Below, piece by piece: positions 50,096 to 59,800 of a stretch of DNA of 64,000 nt. The notes under the pieces were generated by a model. That model worked only from the letters and a program-made list of their open reading frames with translations, did no database searches and was not told where the DNA came from. Each line of letters starts with the position of its first letter. The first letter of the stretch is position 1. The stretch is from an uncultured Draconibacterium sp. (GTDB lineage: Bacteria; Bacteroidota; Bacteroidia; Bacteroidales; Prolixibacteraceae), in NCBI GenBank assembly GCA_947492175.1, contig CANLMQ010000014.1:82572-146571 (forward strand), given 5' to 3'. The translations under genes were made by a program, and so were the position numbers.

Positions 50096-51481
50096 ATGAA
50101 ACATAATCTAACGCTACTAATTTGTTTTTTCTGTTTAGCAGGAAATATACTGTTTGCGCAAAACTCAAAACCTAATTTTATAATTATACTGGCCGATGAT
50201 CTCGGTTATGCCGATTTAAGTTTAAATGGAAGTACACAAATTCCAACTCCAAATATTGATAAACTGGCAGAAGGAGGAATTAAGTTTACCAACGGTTATG
50301 TTTCAGGTCCTGTTTGCAGTCCGTCGCGGGCAGGTTTGTTAACCGGTAGAAACCAGGTGCATTTTGGACATGATAATAATTTGTCTGCTGTTCAACCCGG
50401 ATTTGATGAGGAATATAATGGTTTGCCATTAACTGAAACTACCATTGCCGCCCGACTAAAAAAGCTGGGGTATGTAACCGGGTTAATTGGGAAATGGCAT
50501 TTGGGAGAAGCACACAAGTTTCATCCGCTTCAGCGTGGCTTCGATGAAATGTGGGGTTATACCGGAGGAGGCCATGATTATTTTACTTCAGAACCAAACG
50601 GGAAAGGATACAAATGTCCGATTGAGTGTAACTACAAAACACCCCAAACGATTACTTATATTACCGATGATAAAGGAGATGAGTGTGTAGATTTTATTAA
50701 ACGTCATAAAAACGAACCTTTCTTTTTGTTTGCTTCGTTTAATGCACCGCACGCACCTATGCAAGCCACCGAGACCGATTTGGAGCTTTTTAAACACATA
50801 AAAAATGAAAAACGCCGGAAATACTGTGCAATGGTTTATCGGTTGGATGTTAATGTTGGTCGAATTATGAAAGCGCTGAAAACAAACGATCTGAGTCAAA
50901 ATACAATGATCGTTTTTTTGAGCGATAATGGTGGCCCCTGCGACAGTAATGCATCAATTAATGCCCCGTTTAACGGACAAAAAGGGATATTGCTGGAAGG
51001 AGGAATTCATGTTCCCTTTATAATGAATTGGCCGGCTCAGTTGCCTGCAGGAGAAACCTATGAGCATCCGGTTTTATCACTTGATTTAGCTGCTACATTT
51101 TTTGAACTGGCCGGCGGAGAAGTTACCGAAGAGGTTAAGTTCGACGGAGTTAATTTGATGCCGTACTTGTCGGGTGAAAATTCAGGTCAACCTCATGAAT
51201 CAATGAACTGGCGGTTTACGATTAGTGCTGCTATACGCGAAGGGAAATGGAAACTGGTACGTTTACCCGATCGTTTACCCTTGCTTTTTGATTTATCGAA
51301 GGATGTTTCAGAGCAAAATAATGTGGCTTTGGAGAATCTGGAAGTTACAGAGTCGCTTTTGCAAAAACTTGGACAGTGGGATGTTAAACAAATGCATCCG
51401 GTATTTATGGAAGGTGCTGTTTGGAAAGCTCGCCAGCTTAAGCTTTACGATGCTAAATATCAGTTAACACAACCCCGATAG
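50096..51481 (+). CDS. sulfatase (S1 family), exported
   Basis: A 461-residue sulfatase with a signal peptide (FCLAGNILFAQ). It has FIIILADDLGYADLS metal ligands, the formylglycine core C-S-P-S-R-AGLLTG, GKWHLGEAH, FFLFASFNAPHAPM and LSDNGGPCD, with NGQKGILLEGGIHVPF, a pattern of arylsulfatase A-like enzymes. It probably works on the same glycan as its neighbour. No polysaccharide-lyase or SusCD genes are adjacent, so this is not a typical PUL. Confidence 0.92.
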   Translation: MKHNLTLLICFFCLAGNILFAQNSKPNFIIILADDLGYADLSLNGSTQIPTPNIDKLAEGGIKFTNGYVSGPVCSPSRAGLLTGRNQVHFGHDNNLSAVQPGFDEEYNGLPLTETTIAARLKKLGYVTGLIGKWHLGEAHKFHPLQRGFDEMWGYTGGGHDYFTSEPNGKGYKCPIECNYKTPQTITYITDDKGDECVDFIKRHKNEPFFLFASFNAPHAPMQATETDLELFKHIKNEKRRKYCAMVYRLDVNVGRIMKALKTNDLSQNTMIVFLSDNGGPCDSNASINAPFNGQKGILLEGGIHVPFIMNWPAQLPAGETYEHPVLSLDLAATFFELAGGEVTEEVKFDGVNLMPYLSGENSGQPHESMNWRFTISAAIREGKWKLVRLPDRLPLLFDLSKDVSEQNNVALENLEVTESLLQKLGQWDVKQMHPVFMEGAVWKARQLKLYDAKYQLTQPR

Positions 51482-51557
51482 TAGTCTGTTTTTAAAGCGA
51501 TTTAATTAACTCCGAAAAGTACTGTTGCTTTATTTCAGTAATCGTGACCAACATTAC

Positions 51558-51588
51558 TTTGTACTTTTCACAATTTAAATATCTTTGC
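51558..51588 (+). promoter_or_regulatory. promoter of the DUF5916 gene
   Basis: TTTG at 51558-51561 and TATCTTTGC at 51580-51588 are 18 bp apart, matching both Bacteroidetes promoter boxes. The -7 box lies 42 bp before the start codon, so this gene is transcribed apart from the sulfatases. Confidence 0.65.
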
Positions 51589-51630
51589 TGCTTATAACTT
51601 TATACCTAAATCAATTAAAACTAGTTTTGT

Positions 51631-53802
51631 ATGAAATTATTTCTGGTTTTTCTGTTTGTAATTTGTGTCCTTTCTTCAGGAGCCAATGGTATTTCAAAAA
51701 CAAAAAACGATCCCGTTATAAATACATTCAATAAAGAATTTGTTTACCATGTAAAAAAGGCAAAATCAGTCATAAAAATAGATGGTATTATTGAAGAAGC
51801 AGATTGGGAGATTGCGCAAAAAGCCGATAAATTTTATAAGGTACTTCCGGTTGACAGCGGCTATGCAACCCAACCTTCAACCATGATGATGACCTACGAC
51901 GACAAAGCTTTATATGTAGCACAAATATTTTACGATACCATTCCCGGGAAACGGGTTATGGAATCATTCAGACGCGACTTTAGTTTTGGGAATAACGATA
52001 ACCTGTTGATTTTCTTTGATACGTTTCTTGACCAAACCAATGGTTTTTCATTTGGTGTTTCGGCTTCGGGAGCAAAGTGGGATGGTATTATGAGTAACGG
52101 GCACAGTGTATCGCTGGATTGGGACTGCAAGTGGGAATCGAAAACAAAACATTACGATGATTGCTGGGTAACAGAAATGCGTATTCCATTTAAATCTGTC
52201 CGGTATCCGAATGGAAGTAAAATATGGAATGTGAATTTTAGCCGGCTGGATTTAAAGTCGAACGAAAAATCGGCGTGGGCACCTGTTCCCCGTCAGTTTC
52301 CGACAGCTTCGCTCGCTTACACCGGAGTCATGAAATTTGAAGAGTCGTTGCCAAAATCAAAAACACAATTCTCGTTAATTCCTTATTTACTAGGAGGTGC
52401 CGCAAAAGATTTTGAAGCCGGCACAGGTACTGATTACCGAAAAGATTTTGGATTTGATGCCAAAGTTGGAATTTCATCATCGATGACACTGGATCTGACC
52501 TATAATCCGGATTTTGCACAGGTTGAAGTAGATCAACAGGTTGCCAATATAGACCGTTTTGAATTGTTTTTCCCCGAGAAACGTCAGTTCTTTTTGGAGA
52601 ACAGCGACCTTTTTTCCGATTTTGGAGCTCATTCTGCAACACCTTTTTTCTCACGTCGGATTGGATTGGATGCACCAGTTTTGGCGGGTGCCAGATTAAG
52701 TGGAAAAATAGGAAACAACTGGCGAATTGGTTTTATGAATATGACTACCGAAAAAACAAATGAATATCTTGCCCGGAATTTTACGGTTGCATCGATTCAG
52801 AAAAAGGTTTTTGCGAGATCTAACTTCGGATTCATCTTTGTAAATAAAGAGTATCTGAATCAGCCAGCAGACACCACCGTGTTTAACCGGGTGTTTGGAT
52901 TTAACTATAACCTGGCCAGTTCAAATAACTATTGGAGTGGGAAGTTTTATTACCACCGTTCGTTTCAACCCGATAGTCCTGATAAACAATATTCGCAAGG
53001 GGCATCAATTAGTTACAGCTCTAAAAACTTTCAGGCAGAGTTTTTTCAGCGTTCGGTTGGCAAAAATTATAATGCAGAAACAGGTTACGTAAAACGTACC
53101 GGATACAACCTTTTTAGTCCGGAGTTTACCTATCTTTTTGTTCCCAATAAAAAGGTTGTAAGTCATGGATTATCGTTCGAAAGCGATATGTATTTCGATG
53201 AAGATTACCATAAGATTGATCATGAAAATACCATTGCCTATAAATTTCAGTTTGAAAACAGATCGGCTTTGGAATTTGGGTACAAAGATTATTTTGTGGA
53301 ATTGCAGAATGATTTTGATCCCACCCATCAGGGAGAAAATTACTTGCAAGCTGGAACCAAATACGATTATGGAGGTATTTATGCAGTATACAACTCTACG
53401 CGTAAAACAATGTTTAACTGGCAGGCCGAAGCTGCAAAAGGGACTTTCTTTAGTGGAAATATGCAGTATGTTCAGGGGGAGATTGGTTATCGCTTTCAAC
53501 CATACGTAAATCTTTCAATGAATTTTAATTATACGGATATGGATTTGGGCGATCCGTTCGAACGTACTCAGTTTCTGTTGGTTGGACCAAAAGTAGATAT
53601 CACGTTTACCGATAAAATCTTCTGGTCGACTTTTGTACAATACAACGAGCAAATTCAGAACCTGAATATTAATTCGCGTTTTCAGTGGAGATACCAGCCT
53701 GTGTCGGATATTTACCTGGTTTACACCGACAATTATTTTACCGGAAACTGGAATGGACGTAATCGGGCAATTGTATTAAAAATGACGTACTGGCTAAACT
53801 GA
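51631..53802 (+). CDS. DUF5916 outer-membrane protein with CBM9-like N domain
   Basis: A 723-residue envelope protein. After the signal peptide, residues about 40-225 are a CBM9-like domain starting with the typical KIDGIIEEADWEIAQKADKF and containing DDKALYVAQIFYD. The remaining roughly 450 residues, beginning around SLIPYLLGGAAKDFEAG, read as the DUF5916 beta-barrel (VDQQVANIDRFELFFPEKRQFFLENSDLF) and end with terminal residues MTYWLN. Function unknown; probable carbohydrate or glycan link only. Confidence 0.85.
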   Translation: MKLFLVFLFVICVLSSGANGISKTKNDPVINTFNKEFVYHVKKAKSVIKIDGIIEEADWEIAQKADKFYKVLPVDSGYATQPSTMMMTYDDKALYVAQIFYDTIPGKRVMESFRRDFSFGNNDNLLIFFDTFLDQTNGFSFGVSASGAKWDGIMSNGHSVSLDWDCKWESKTKHYDDCWVTEMRIPFKSVRYPNGSKIWNVNFSRLDLKSNEKSAWAPVPRQFPTASLAYTGVMKFEESLPKSKTQFSLIPYLLGGAAKDFEAGTGTDYRKDFGFDAKVGISSSMTLDLTYNPDFAQVEVDQQVANIDRFELFFPEKRQFFLENSDLFSDFGAHSATPFFSRRIGLDAPVLAGARLSGKIGNNWRIGFMNMTTEKTNEYLARNFTVASIQKKVFARSNFGFIFVNKEYLNQPADTTVFNRVFGFNYNLASSNNYWSGKFYYHRSFQPDSPDKQYSQGASISYSSKNFQAEFFQRSVGKNYNAETGYVKRTGYNLFSPEFTYLFVPNKKVVSHGLSFESDMYFDEDYHKIDHENTIAYKFQFENRSALEFGYKDYFVELQNDFDPTHQGENYLQAGTKYDYGGIYAVYNSTRKTMFNWQAEAAKGTFFSGNMQYVQGEIGYRFQPYVNLSMNFNYTDMDLGDPFERTQFLLVGPKVDITFTDKIFWSTFVQYNEQIQNLNINSRFQWRYQPVSDIYLVYTDNYFTGNWNGRNRAIVLKMTYWLN

Positions 53803-53920
53803 TTACAGGGAAATTCATGAGCAAAATCATAACAATTTCACGCTTGTTAACAGATTTCTTACCTAATTGTTAAACCGTATTTGGGGAATTTGTTTTATTT
53901 CAAACATCAGGAAAATAAAT

Positions 53921-53929
53921 TAACTTTGC
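53921..53929 (+). promoter_or_regulatory. -7 box TAACTTTGC of mdh
   Basis: TAACTTTGC matches TAnnTTTG and a TTTC lies 19 bp upstream. It leaves a leader of about 70 bases before the mdh ATG at 54007. Confidence 0.6.
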
Positions 53930-54006
53930 CTGCCTTAAAACAATTTGACTATTAATTGTTTAAGATAAATAATAGATTTTGTAACAATATAAAACTCACT
54001 AGTAAG

Positions 54007-54942
54007 ATGAAAGTAACAGTAGTTGGAGCTGGAAATGTTGGAGCAACTTGCGCTCAGATTGTAGCAGAGAAGAACATCGTTCAAGAGGTTGTTCTTTTGG
54101 ATATTAAAGAAGGTGTTTCGGAAGGCAAAGCTTTGGATTTGTGGCAAACTGCCCCAATCAATTGGTACGATACCCGCTTAGTTGGTTCTACTAACGATTA
54201 TGCAAAAACTGCCGACTCAGAAGTTGTTGTTATTACTTCGGGTGTTCCACGTAAACCAGGAATGAGCCGTGATGACTTAATTTCGATTAACGCAGGAATT
54301 GTTAAAAGTGTTACCGAAAACATTGTTAAATACTCACCTAATGCAAAAATAATTATCGTTTCAAATCCTTTGGATGTAATGACTTATGCAGCAGCGGTTA
54401 CAGCTAAAATGCCTAAAAATCAGGTAATGGGAATGGCTGGTATCCTTGATACTGCCCGCTACCGTGCGTTCCTGGCTGAAGCATTGGACGTTTCTCCACG
54501 CGATATTTCTGCATTGTTAATGGGCGGACATGGTGATACAATGGTACCGCTTCCACGTTATACAACTGTAGCAGGTATTCCTGTAACCGAGTTGATTGAC
54601 GAAGATAAATTGGATGCAATTGTTGATCGCACTAAAAAAGGTGGTGGCGAATTGGTTAACCTTATGGGAACTTCTGCCTGGTATGCACCTGGTTCTGCAG
54701 CAGCTCAAATGGTTGAAGCAATTGTTATGGATCAAAAACGTGTTTTCCCTTGTTGTGTGAAATTAGAAGGTGAGTGGGGATTAAACGACATGTTTGTTGG
54801 AGCACCTGTTGTGTTGGGTAAAAACGGAGTTGAAAAAGTAATCGAAGTTGCCTTAAACGAAGATGAAAAACAACTGCTTTACGATTCAGCAAACTCTGTA
54901 AAAGGAGTAATGGATGTTCTTGACGGAATGAATATTCTGTAA
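54007..54942 (+). CDS. mdh: malate dehydrogenase
   Basis: NAD-dependent malate/oxaloacetate interconversion in central metabolism. The 311-residue LDH-like MDH has VTVVGAGNVGATCAQI for NAD, GVPRKPGMSRDDLI (substrate Arg), MAGILDTARYRAFLA and the catalytic His in LLMGGHGDTMV (His175). The start at MKVTVVGAG is chosen over the upstream in-frame ATG at 53956, which adds 17 residues not seen in the family. Bracketed by its own promoter and terminator. Confidence 0.96.
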   Translation: MKVTVVGAGNVGATCAQIVAEKNIVQEVVLLDIKEGVSEGKALDLWQTAPINWYDTRLVGSTNDYAKTADSEVVVITSGVPRKPGMSRDDLISINAGIVKSVTENIVKYSPNAKIIIVSNPLDVMTYAAAVTAKMPKNQVMGMAGILDTARYRAFLAEALDVSPRDISALLMGGHGDTMVPLPRYTTVAGIPVTELIDEDKLDAIVDRTKKGGGELVNLMGTSAWYAPGSAAAQMVEAIVMDQKRVFPCCVKLEGEWGLNDMFVGAPVVLGKNGVEKVIEVALNEDEKQLLYDSANSVKGVMDVLDGMNIL

Positions 54943-54961
54943 GCAATAAATAAATTTATAT

Positions 54962-54997
54962 AAAAACGGTTGATTCTTCGGAGTTAGCCGTTTTTTT
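54962..54997 (+). terminator. intrinsic terminator of mdh
   Basis: AAAAACGG and CCGTTTTT pair around an inner TTGA/TTAG extension and end in seven T, 20 bp after the mdh stop. Confidence 0.85.
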
Positions 54998-55075
54998 ATG
55001 AGCATGAATATTCCGGAAATTGTAAAGTTCAAATTCCGGGTTTCCTAATTAAACCAGAAAAACTACTTTTATCCC

Positions 55076-55510
55076 ATGCGATATAAACTACCCATTAAAA
55101 TAATCGAGCTCGAATCGGATAATTATCACCTGGTTGTTTTTTCCGAATTTCAGGATGGAACAAAAGTAAACTGGGTGATTGATACCGGGGCATCCAAAAC
55201 GGTCTTTGATAAAAACCTGGCAGCACAGTATTTATTAAGCGAAGACGAGTCGGAGGAATTGCATTCGGCAGGGATTAACGATGAAACAATAAAAACATCG
55301 ATTGGATACTTAAATCCGTTTGTATTAGGCAGCCTGAAAGTAGAACATCTGAAAGTTGCTTTACTGGATATGTCGCACATCAACGAACTTTATTCAAAAG
55401 CTGTCGATATTCAGATTTGTGGTTTAATTGGCAGCGACTTTTTGGTAAACTACGGGGCAGTTATCGATTACAAAAGAAAACGCCTTGTGTTATCTGCTTC
55501 TAAAAAGTGA
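55076..55510 (+). CDS. retropepsin-like aspartic protease domain protein
   Basis: A 144-residue cytosolic-looking protein with the aspartic-protease core VIDTGASKTVF (Asp36-Thr-Gly) and the paired hydrophobic-hydrophobic-Gly word CGLIGSDFLVNYGAVIDY. Single-domain members of this type act as dimers like retropepsins. No signal peptide is visible. It stands alone between mdh and a convergent lipoprotein gene. Natural substrates are unknown. Confidence 0.82.
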   Translation: MRYKLPIKIIELESDNYHLVVFSEFQDGTKVNWVIDTGASKTVFDKNLAAQYLLSEDESEELHSAGINDETIKTSIGYLNPFVLGSLKVEHLKVALLDMSHINELYSKAVDIQICGLIGSDFLVNYGAVIDYKRKRLVLSASKK

Positions 55511-55541
55511 ATCTGTATCTGTCGAATTTTTAGCACTCCGT

Positions 55542-56165
55542 TTAATCATTAATTTTCCAGGAATTTATGATTGCCGTTAATGCTTCCTTCTGATCGGTAG
55601 TATTATAGGTTAGTGTGGTATGCAGAAAAAAGTCATTCCTGATTACGACATAGTGCGTTTGTTTTATTTCCAGATTTGGTATACTTAAAGTATTGTCGAG
55701 CGTTTGACATTCTATATTATTTCCCAGCACAATTTCTTTTATATCGGAAAACGATGACTGTACATTCTCGTATTGTTTCTTAGTTTGTTTTAAATAGTCC
55801 ACCTCATTTCTACATTCAGGCCGACGCGAAATGTGTTCGGCAATTATTGCAAAGTTGGGTTTAAATCCATCCTTTTTATCTTCTTTAAAAATTGTAAGTA
55901 AATTGGCCATTAAAACCTTGGTGTTCTCTGCGGTTGATTGAAAGAGGGAATTACTGGTTATTGCAGAGTCTGTCTCTATTTCTATCTCACCAATGGTTTC
56001 TACAGTCCATTCTTCAGGAATCTGCAACTGAAAATTAAAAAATTGGTTTGTGTAAACTCCGTTTTCAATTGTCCCGGAAGCAACCGTTTCTGGGTGGTTG
56101 TACCTGCAATTTGAAAGAAATAACAAAGAAAGAATCAAGATTGTTAGATTTAACTGCTTTTTCAT
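55542..56165 (-). CDS. hypothetical lipoprotein (PsbP-like fold possible)
   Basis: A 207-residue envelope lipoprotein (LFLSNC). The mature part has alternating strands with words such as GVYTNQFFNFQLQIPEEWTV, LGNNIECQTLDNTLSIPNLEIKQTHYVVIRNDFFLHTTLTY (in pieces), and ends INSWKIND. Proteins with a Y-x-N-x-x-F-x-F-x-x-P-x-x-W pattern of this length often have a PsbP/MOG1-like fold. No function known. Confidence 0.6.
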   Translation of the reverse strand: MKKQLNLTILILSLLFLSNCRYNHPETVASGTIENGVYTNQFFNFQLQIPEEWTVETIGEIEIETDSAITSNSLFQSTAENTKVLMANLLTIFKEDKKDGFKPNFAIIAEHISRRPECRNEVDYLKQTKKQYENVQSSFSDIKEIVLGNNIECQTLDNTLSIPNLEIKQTHYVVIRNDFFLHTTLTYNTTDQKEALTAIINSWKIND

Positions 56166-56845
56166 TTTAAATGTAATTCGCCTGGTTAGTTGACTGATAA
56201 TGACAGATAAAGATAGATAAAGCTTGTAAATATCTTTGTTTATTCAATGGCTTTTTCAATACTTCTCAATCTTGTTTTGGGTATTCCTTTTCTTCATTCT
56301 CACCTGTTGAGGATAGTTAATAGAAACAGGTTTTTCAGGTACAATTGCAGGAGTACTTTTCCTCGAATGCGTACCTAAGGACAAACTTTATGCGGGCTCG
56401 TCATCCGTCGGTTAATCGACCGAGGCCAGCACTCTCATCTTTTGCAACTTTCATTAGACCCGCGGCCTTTTTTGATCAAGTGCTGAATCAAAACAAAACC
56501 TTACTGAGAGCGGGAAGCTCCGAGAAATCGAGGAGATCAGCCGTCCGAAGTTAGGCTTTGTGAAGATGAAGTGCGAAGAGCAAAAGTTGCCTTGACTTTC
56601 CTGTTTACTCGTTGTGTCAAGACAACGAGTAAAATCCGCCTGATAAGGCAAAAGAAAATCAAGATATAGTAGTTATTATATTATCGTTCCCCAGAAAATT
56701 TCAACCGATTCAAGATTCAACTCCAATTACATTGAATTATGCCAAAATATATGAATCAACATTAAACTGTTAATTCTTATTTGTACTAAAAAAGGTGTTA
56801 AAATGGAATCATTCATTATTTTCGGAAAAAATTTCGTAAAGCACT
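56166..56845. repeat. gene-free region with nested inverted repeats
   Basis: In 680 bases no real gene is seen. TTTACTCGTTGT (56604-56615) and ACAACGAGTAAA (56622-56633) make a perfect 12-bp stem. Around it, TTGCC/GGCAA and TTGACTTTC/GAAAATCAA give outer pairing, so 56587-56664 is one nested inverted repeat. Further upstream GTCGGT/ACCGAG-like words form a small stem near 56408-56425. It resembles dispersed Bacteroidetes elements (memory only). The last 180 bases before the kinase are AT-rich and plain. Confidence 0.5.
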
Positions 56846-59800
56846 ATGTTTAAATTTAATAATCTTAAAATTCGCAACAAACTTCGGGTTTTAAGCGTTT
56901 TTTCGTTTTTGAGTTTAATTATTCTCGGAGGAATTTCAAATTTCTTTTATAACACAGGAAAGACACTGAGTTTAGTAATCAATGCTGAACGAGTTCATAA
57001 CCTTACTTTTCAGAGTGGAATTGAAGATTATTACCGGTACCAGATAACTGAGGAGGGAGAATACCTGGATGAAGCGCTGATGAAAATGCAGCAAGCCAAC
57101 GAGATGGCTTATTATTTTGGGATCAGTGATCAGTTGGCAGAGCTTCCAATGGAACAATTCAGCGATACTCTCTACCATTATTATAAAGAGGCGTACAGTT
57201 ATAAACGGTCGAATGCCGACTTAATGGCAGGCCGACTTAAGCTGCTTAGCGTTATTCAGCAGGAGAAGTTAATTGAAGCACAACAAATTGCATTGGAAGG
57301 TTACAACCTGGGGAATGGTATTCGGAATCGGATTATTTCTGGTGAAGCCAATCACGAAGAGATGGACGGATTGATAAAGGCCGATCTGGACCAGATGAAG
57401 ATATTCTATGGCGATTTTGCAACTGCTGTTAAAGGATTAATAGAATACGTGAACCGTTTATTATATGTCGGGATTTTTCTTATTGTATTATTATTAATAC
57501 TGACTGTTGCCAGTATCTCAAGTTTTATCTCCAAATCAATAAGAGAGCCGGTTGGCGAAATGGTTAACCAATTTAGCAACATAGCAAAAGGCAACTTGAA
57601 TACGGATCTCACAATCGACTCAAAAAATGAAATAGGAGAGTTAGCCCGTTCATTCCGAAGACTTCAGCAAGGTTTTCGCGAAGTGATTACATATACAAAA
57701 AAAGTGGCCGATGGAGACTACAGTGGCCAGATTCAGCCACGCTCCGATGAGGATGAAATGAGTATTGCTCTGAATAAAATGGCAGAAAAACTTAAGGAGT
57801 CTCATGAAAAATTTAATCAGGATGCGTGGTTTAAATCGGGACTTAACAGTATAAACGAAAAACTCAACAGTGTTGATGCACTTGAAGAAATTGCCGGAAT
57901 GTCTCTTTCCTTTTTAGCAGATAGTTTACATTCTCAGTTGGGAAGTATCTATATCTTCAGGAAAGAGCATCAGCACCTGGTTCCATTGAGTTATTTGGGA
58001 CTGGATTCTAAAAAGATTAATAAGCGGATTAAACTAAATGAAGGAATAATCGGACAAGTGGCTCATTCGGAGCAGATGAAAATTCTTACGGATATTCCCG
58101 AAGATTTGTATTCTACCTTTTCAACTGCAGGTACCTATAAACCAAGGCAGATAGTGGTTATGCCACTTGTTTTTAATAAATCACTGGTGGGAGTTCTCGA
58201 ATTAACTTCTTTGTACGCGTACACAGCTATTGAACTTGATTTTCTTAAACAGGTATCGGTAATAATTGCGATTAAACTGAATTCGGCAGAAAGCAGGATA
58301 CGCACAAATGAACTGCTCAAGAAAACACAGGATCAGGCCAGTGAGTTGCAGGTACAGCAGGAAGAACTTCGTGTTGCTAACGAAGAGTTAACCGAGCATG
58401 CAAAAGTACTGACAGAGAATGAAAAGAAACTGCAGGTTCAACAAGAGGAATTGCGCGTAGCAAATGAGGAGTTGGAAGAACGTACGCGTCAGTTGGAAGT
58501 ACAAAAGGAAGACATTGTAAGAAAGAACAACCAATTAACGGAAACTCACGATCAGCTGGAGAATAAAGCAAAAGAACTGCAGCAGGCCAGCCAGTACAAA
58601 TCTGAGTTCCTGGCCAATATGTCGCATGAGCTTCGCACTCCCTTAAATAGTTTGCTGATATTGTCGAATTTGCTGAGTAACAACAAAAAAGGAAACTTAA
58701 CCGATGATCAGGTTGAATCGGCAAAAATCATTCATAAAAGCGGATCAGACCTACTTCATTTAATCAATGAGATTCTCGATCTTTCAAAAATTGAGGCAGG
58801 GAAAATGAATCTTGAGGTTCTTGAGGTTGAGGCTTCGGATTTACAGAACGAAATAGTAATGAACTTCAAAGCAATGGCCGATGACAGAAGTCTGGATTTT
58901 GAAGTGAACATTAATCCGGCTTTCCCGCAGAAGTTATTAACCGACCGCTATCGTTTAATGCAAATTATAAAAAACCTGGTGTCGAATGCTCTGAAATTCA
59001 CGAATGCCGGGAAGGTTGCTGTCGATTTTATTCCAACTGCTGATAAGGTAAAATTCAAAACTGCCGGACTGGATTCTTCAAATACCTGTTGTGTTAAAAT
59101 TTCGGATACGGGCGTTGGTATTCCTAAGGAAAAACTTGAATTTATATTTGAAGCATTTCATCAGGCAGATGGAAGTATCTCCCGCAAATTTGGCGGAACC
59201 GGGCTTGGGCTTTCCATCTCGCGCGAACTGGTAAAAATGTTGGGTGGCGAAATACAATTGGAAAGCCAGCTTAACGAAGGTACTTGTTTTTACGTTTATC
59301 TGCCGGTTGAGCAGTCGGAACAAACAGTGGTAACCAAGGCTCCTGAACAGGTGAATAAAGTGGAAATAAAAGACCCTGAGATTGAAGTTGTTGCAAATAA
59401 GCAAGAAACCGACTTGCCTGTTTTTCTGGAAGACGACCGCAACGAAAGTGGCGATGAACAAATCGTTCTTGTGATTCATCCGATCAAAATCCAGGCACAA
59501 AAAATAATGCAACAGGTAAGGGAAAAGAATTTCAGGGTGATTGTTGCTCCAACAATTCCGGAAGGTATATCGTTGGCAGAAAGGTACAAACCTAAAGCAA
59601 TTATGCTGGCTGTTGAACTGGCCAGAAGGAATCATCCCGGATATCTTAAACTAAGGAAGCATAAACTGCTTGGTAAATTACCGGTACATGTTATTAGTCC
59701 CATCGATCACGATGTTTATAAAGAGCCATCTGAATTAAAAACCCTGGAAACGGTCGAATTTTCAGATGCTTTGAAATCGCTGGAGAATCATTTTAACAGT

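Noticed and set aside
56345..56554. Small plus-strand ORF in the gene-free region
   Set aside because: Composition and position in a hairpin-rich non-coding region argue against coding; no start context or family match.
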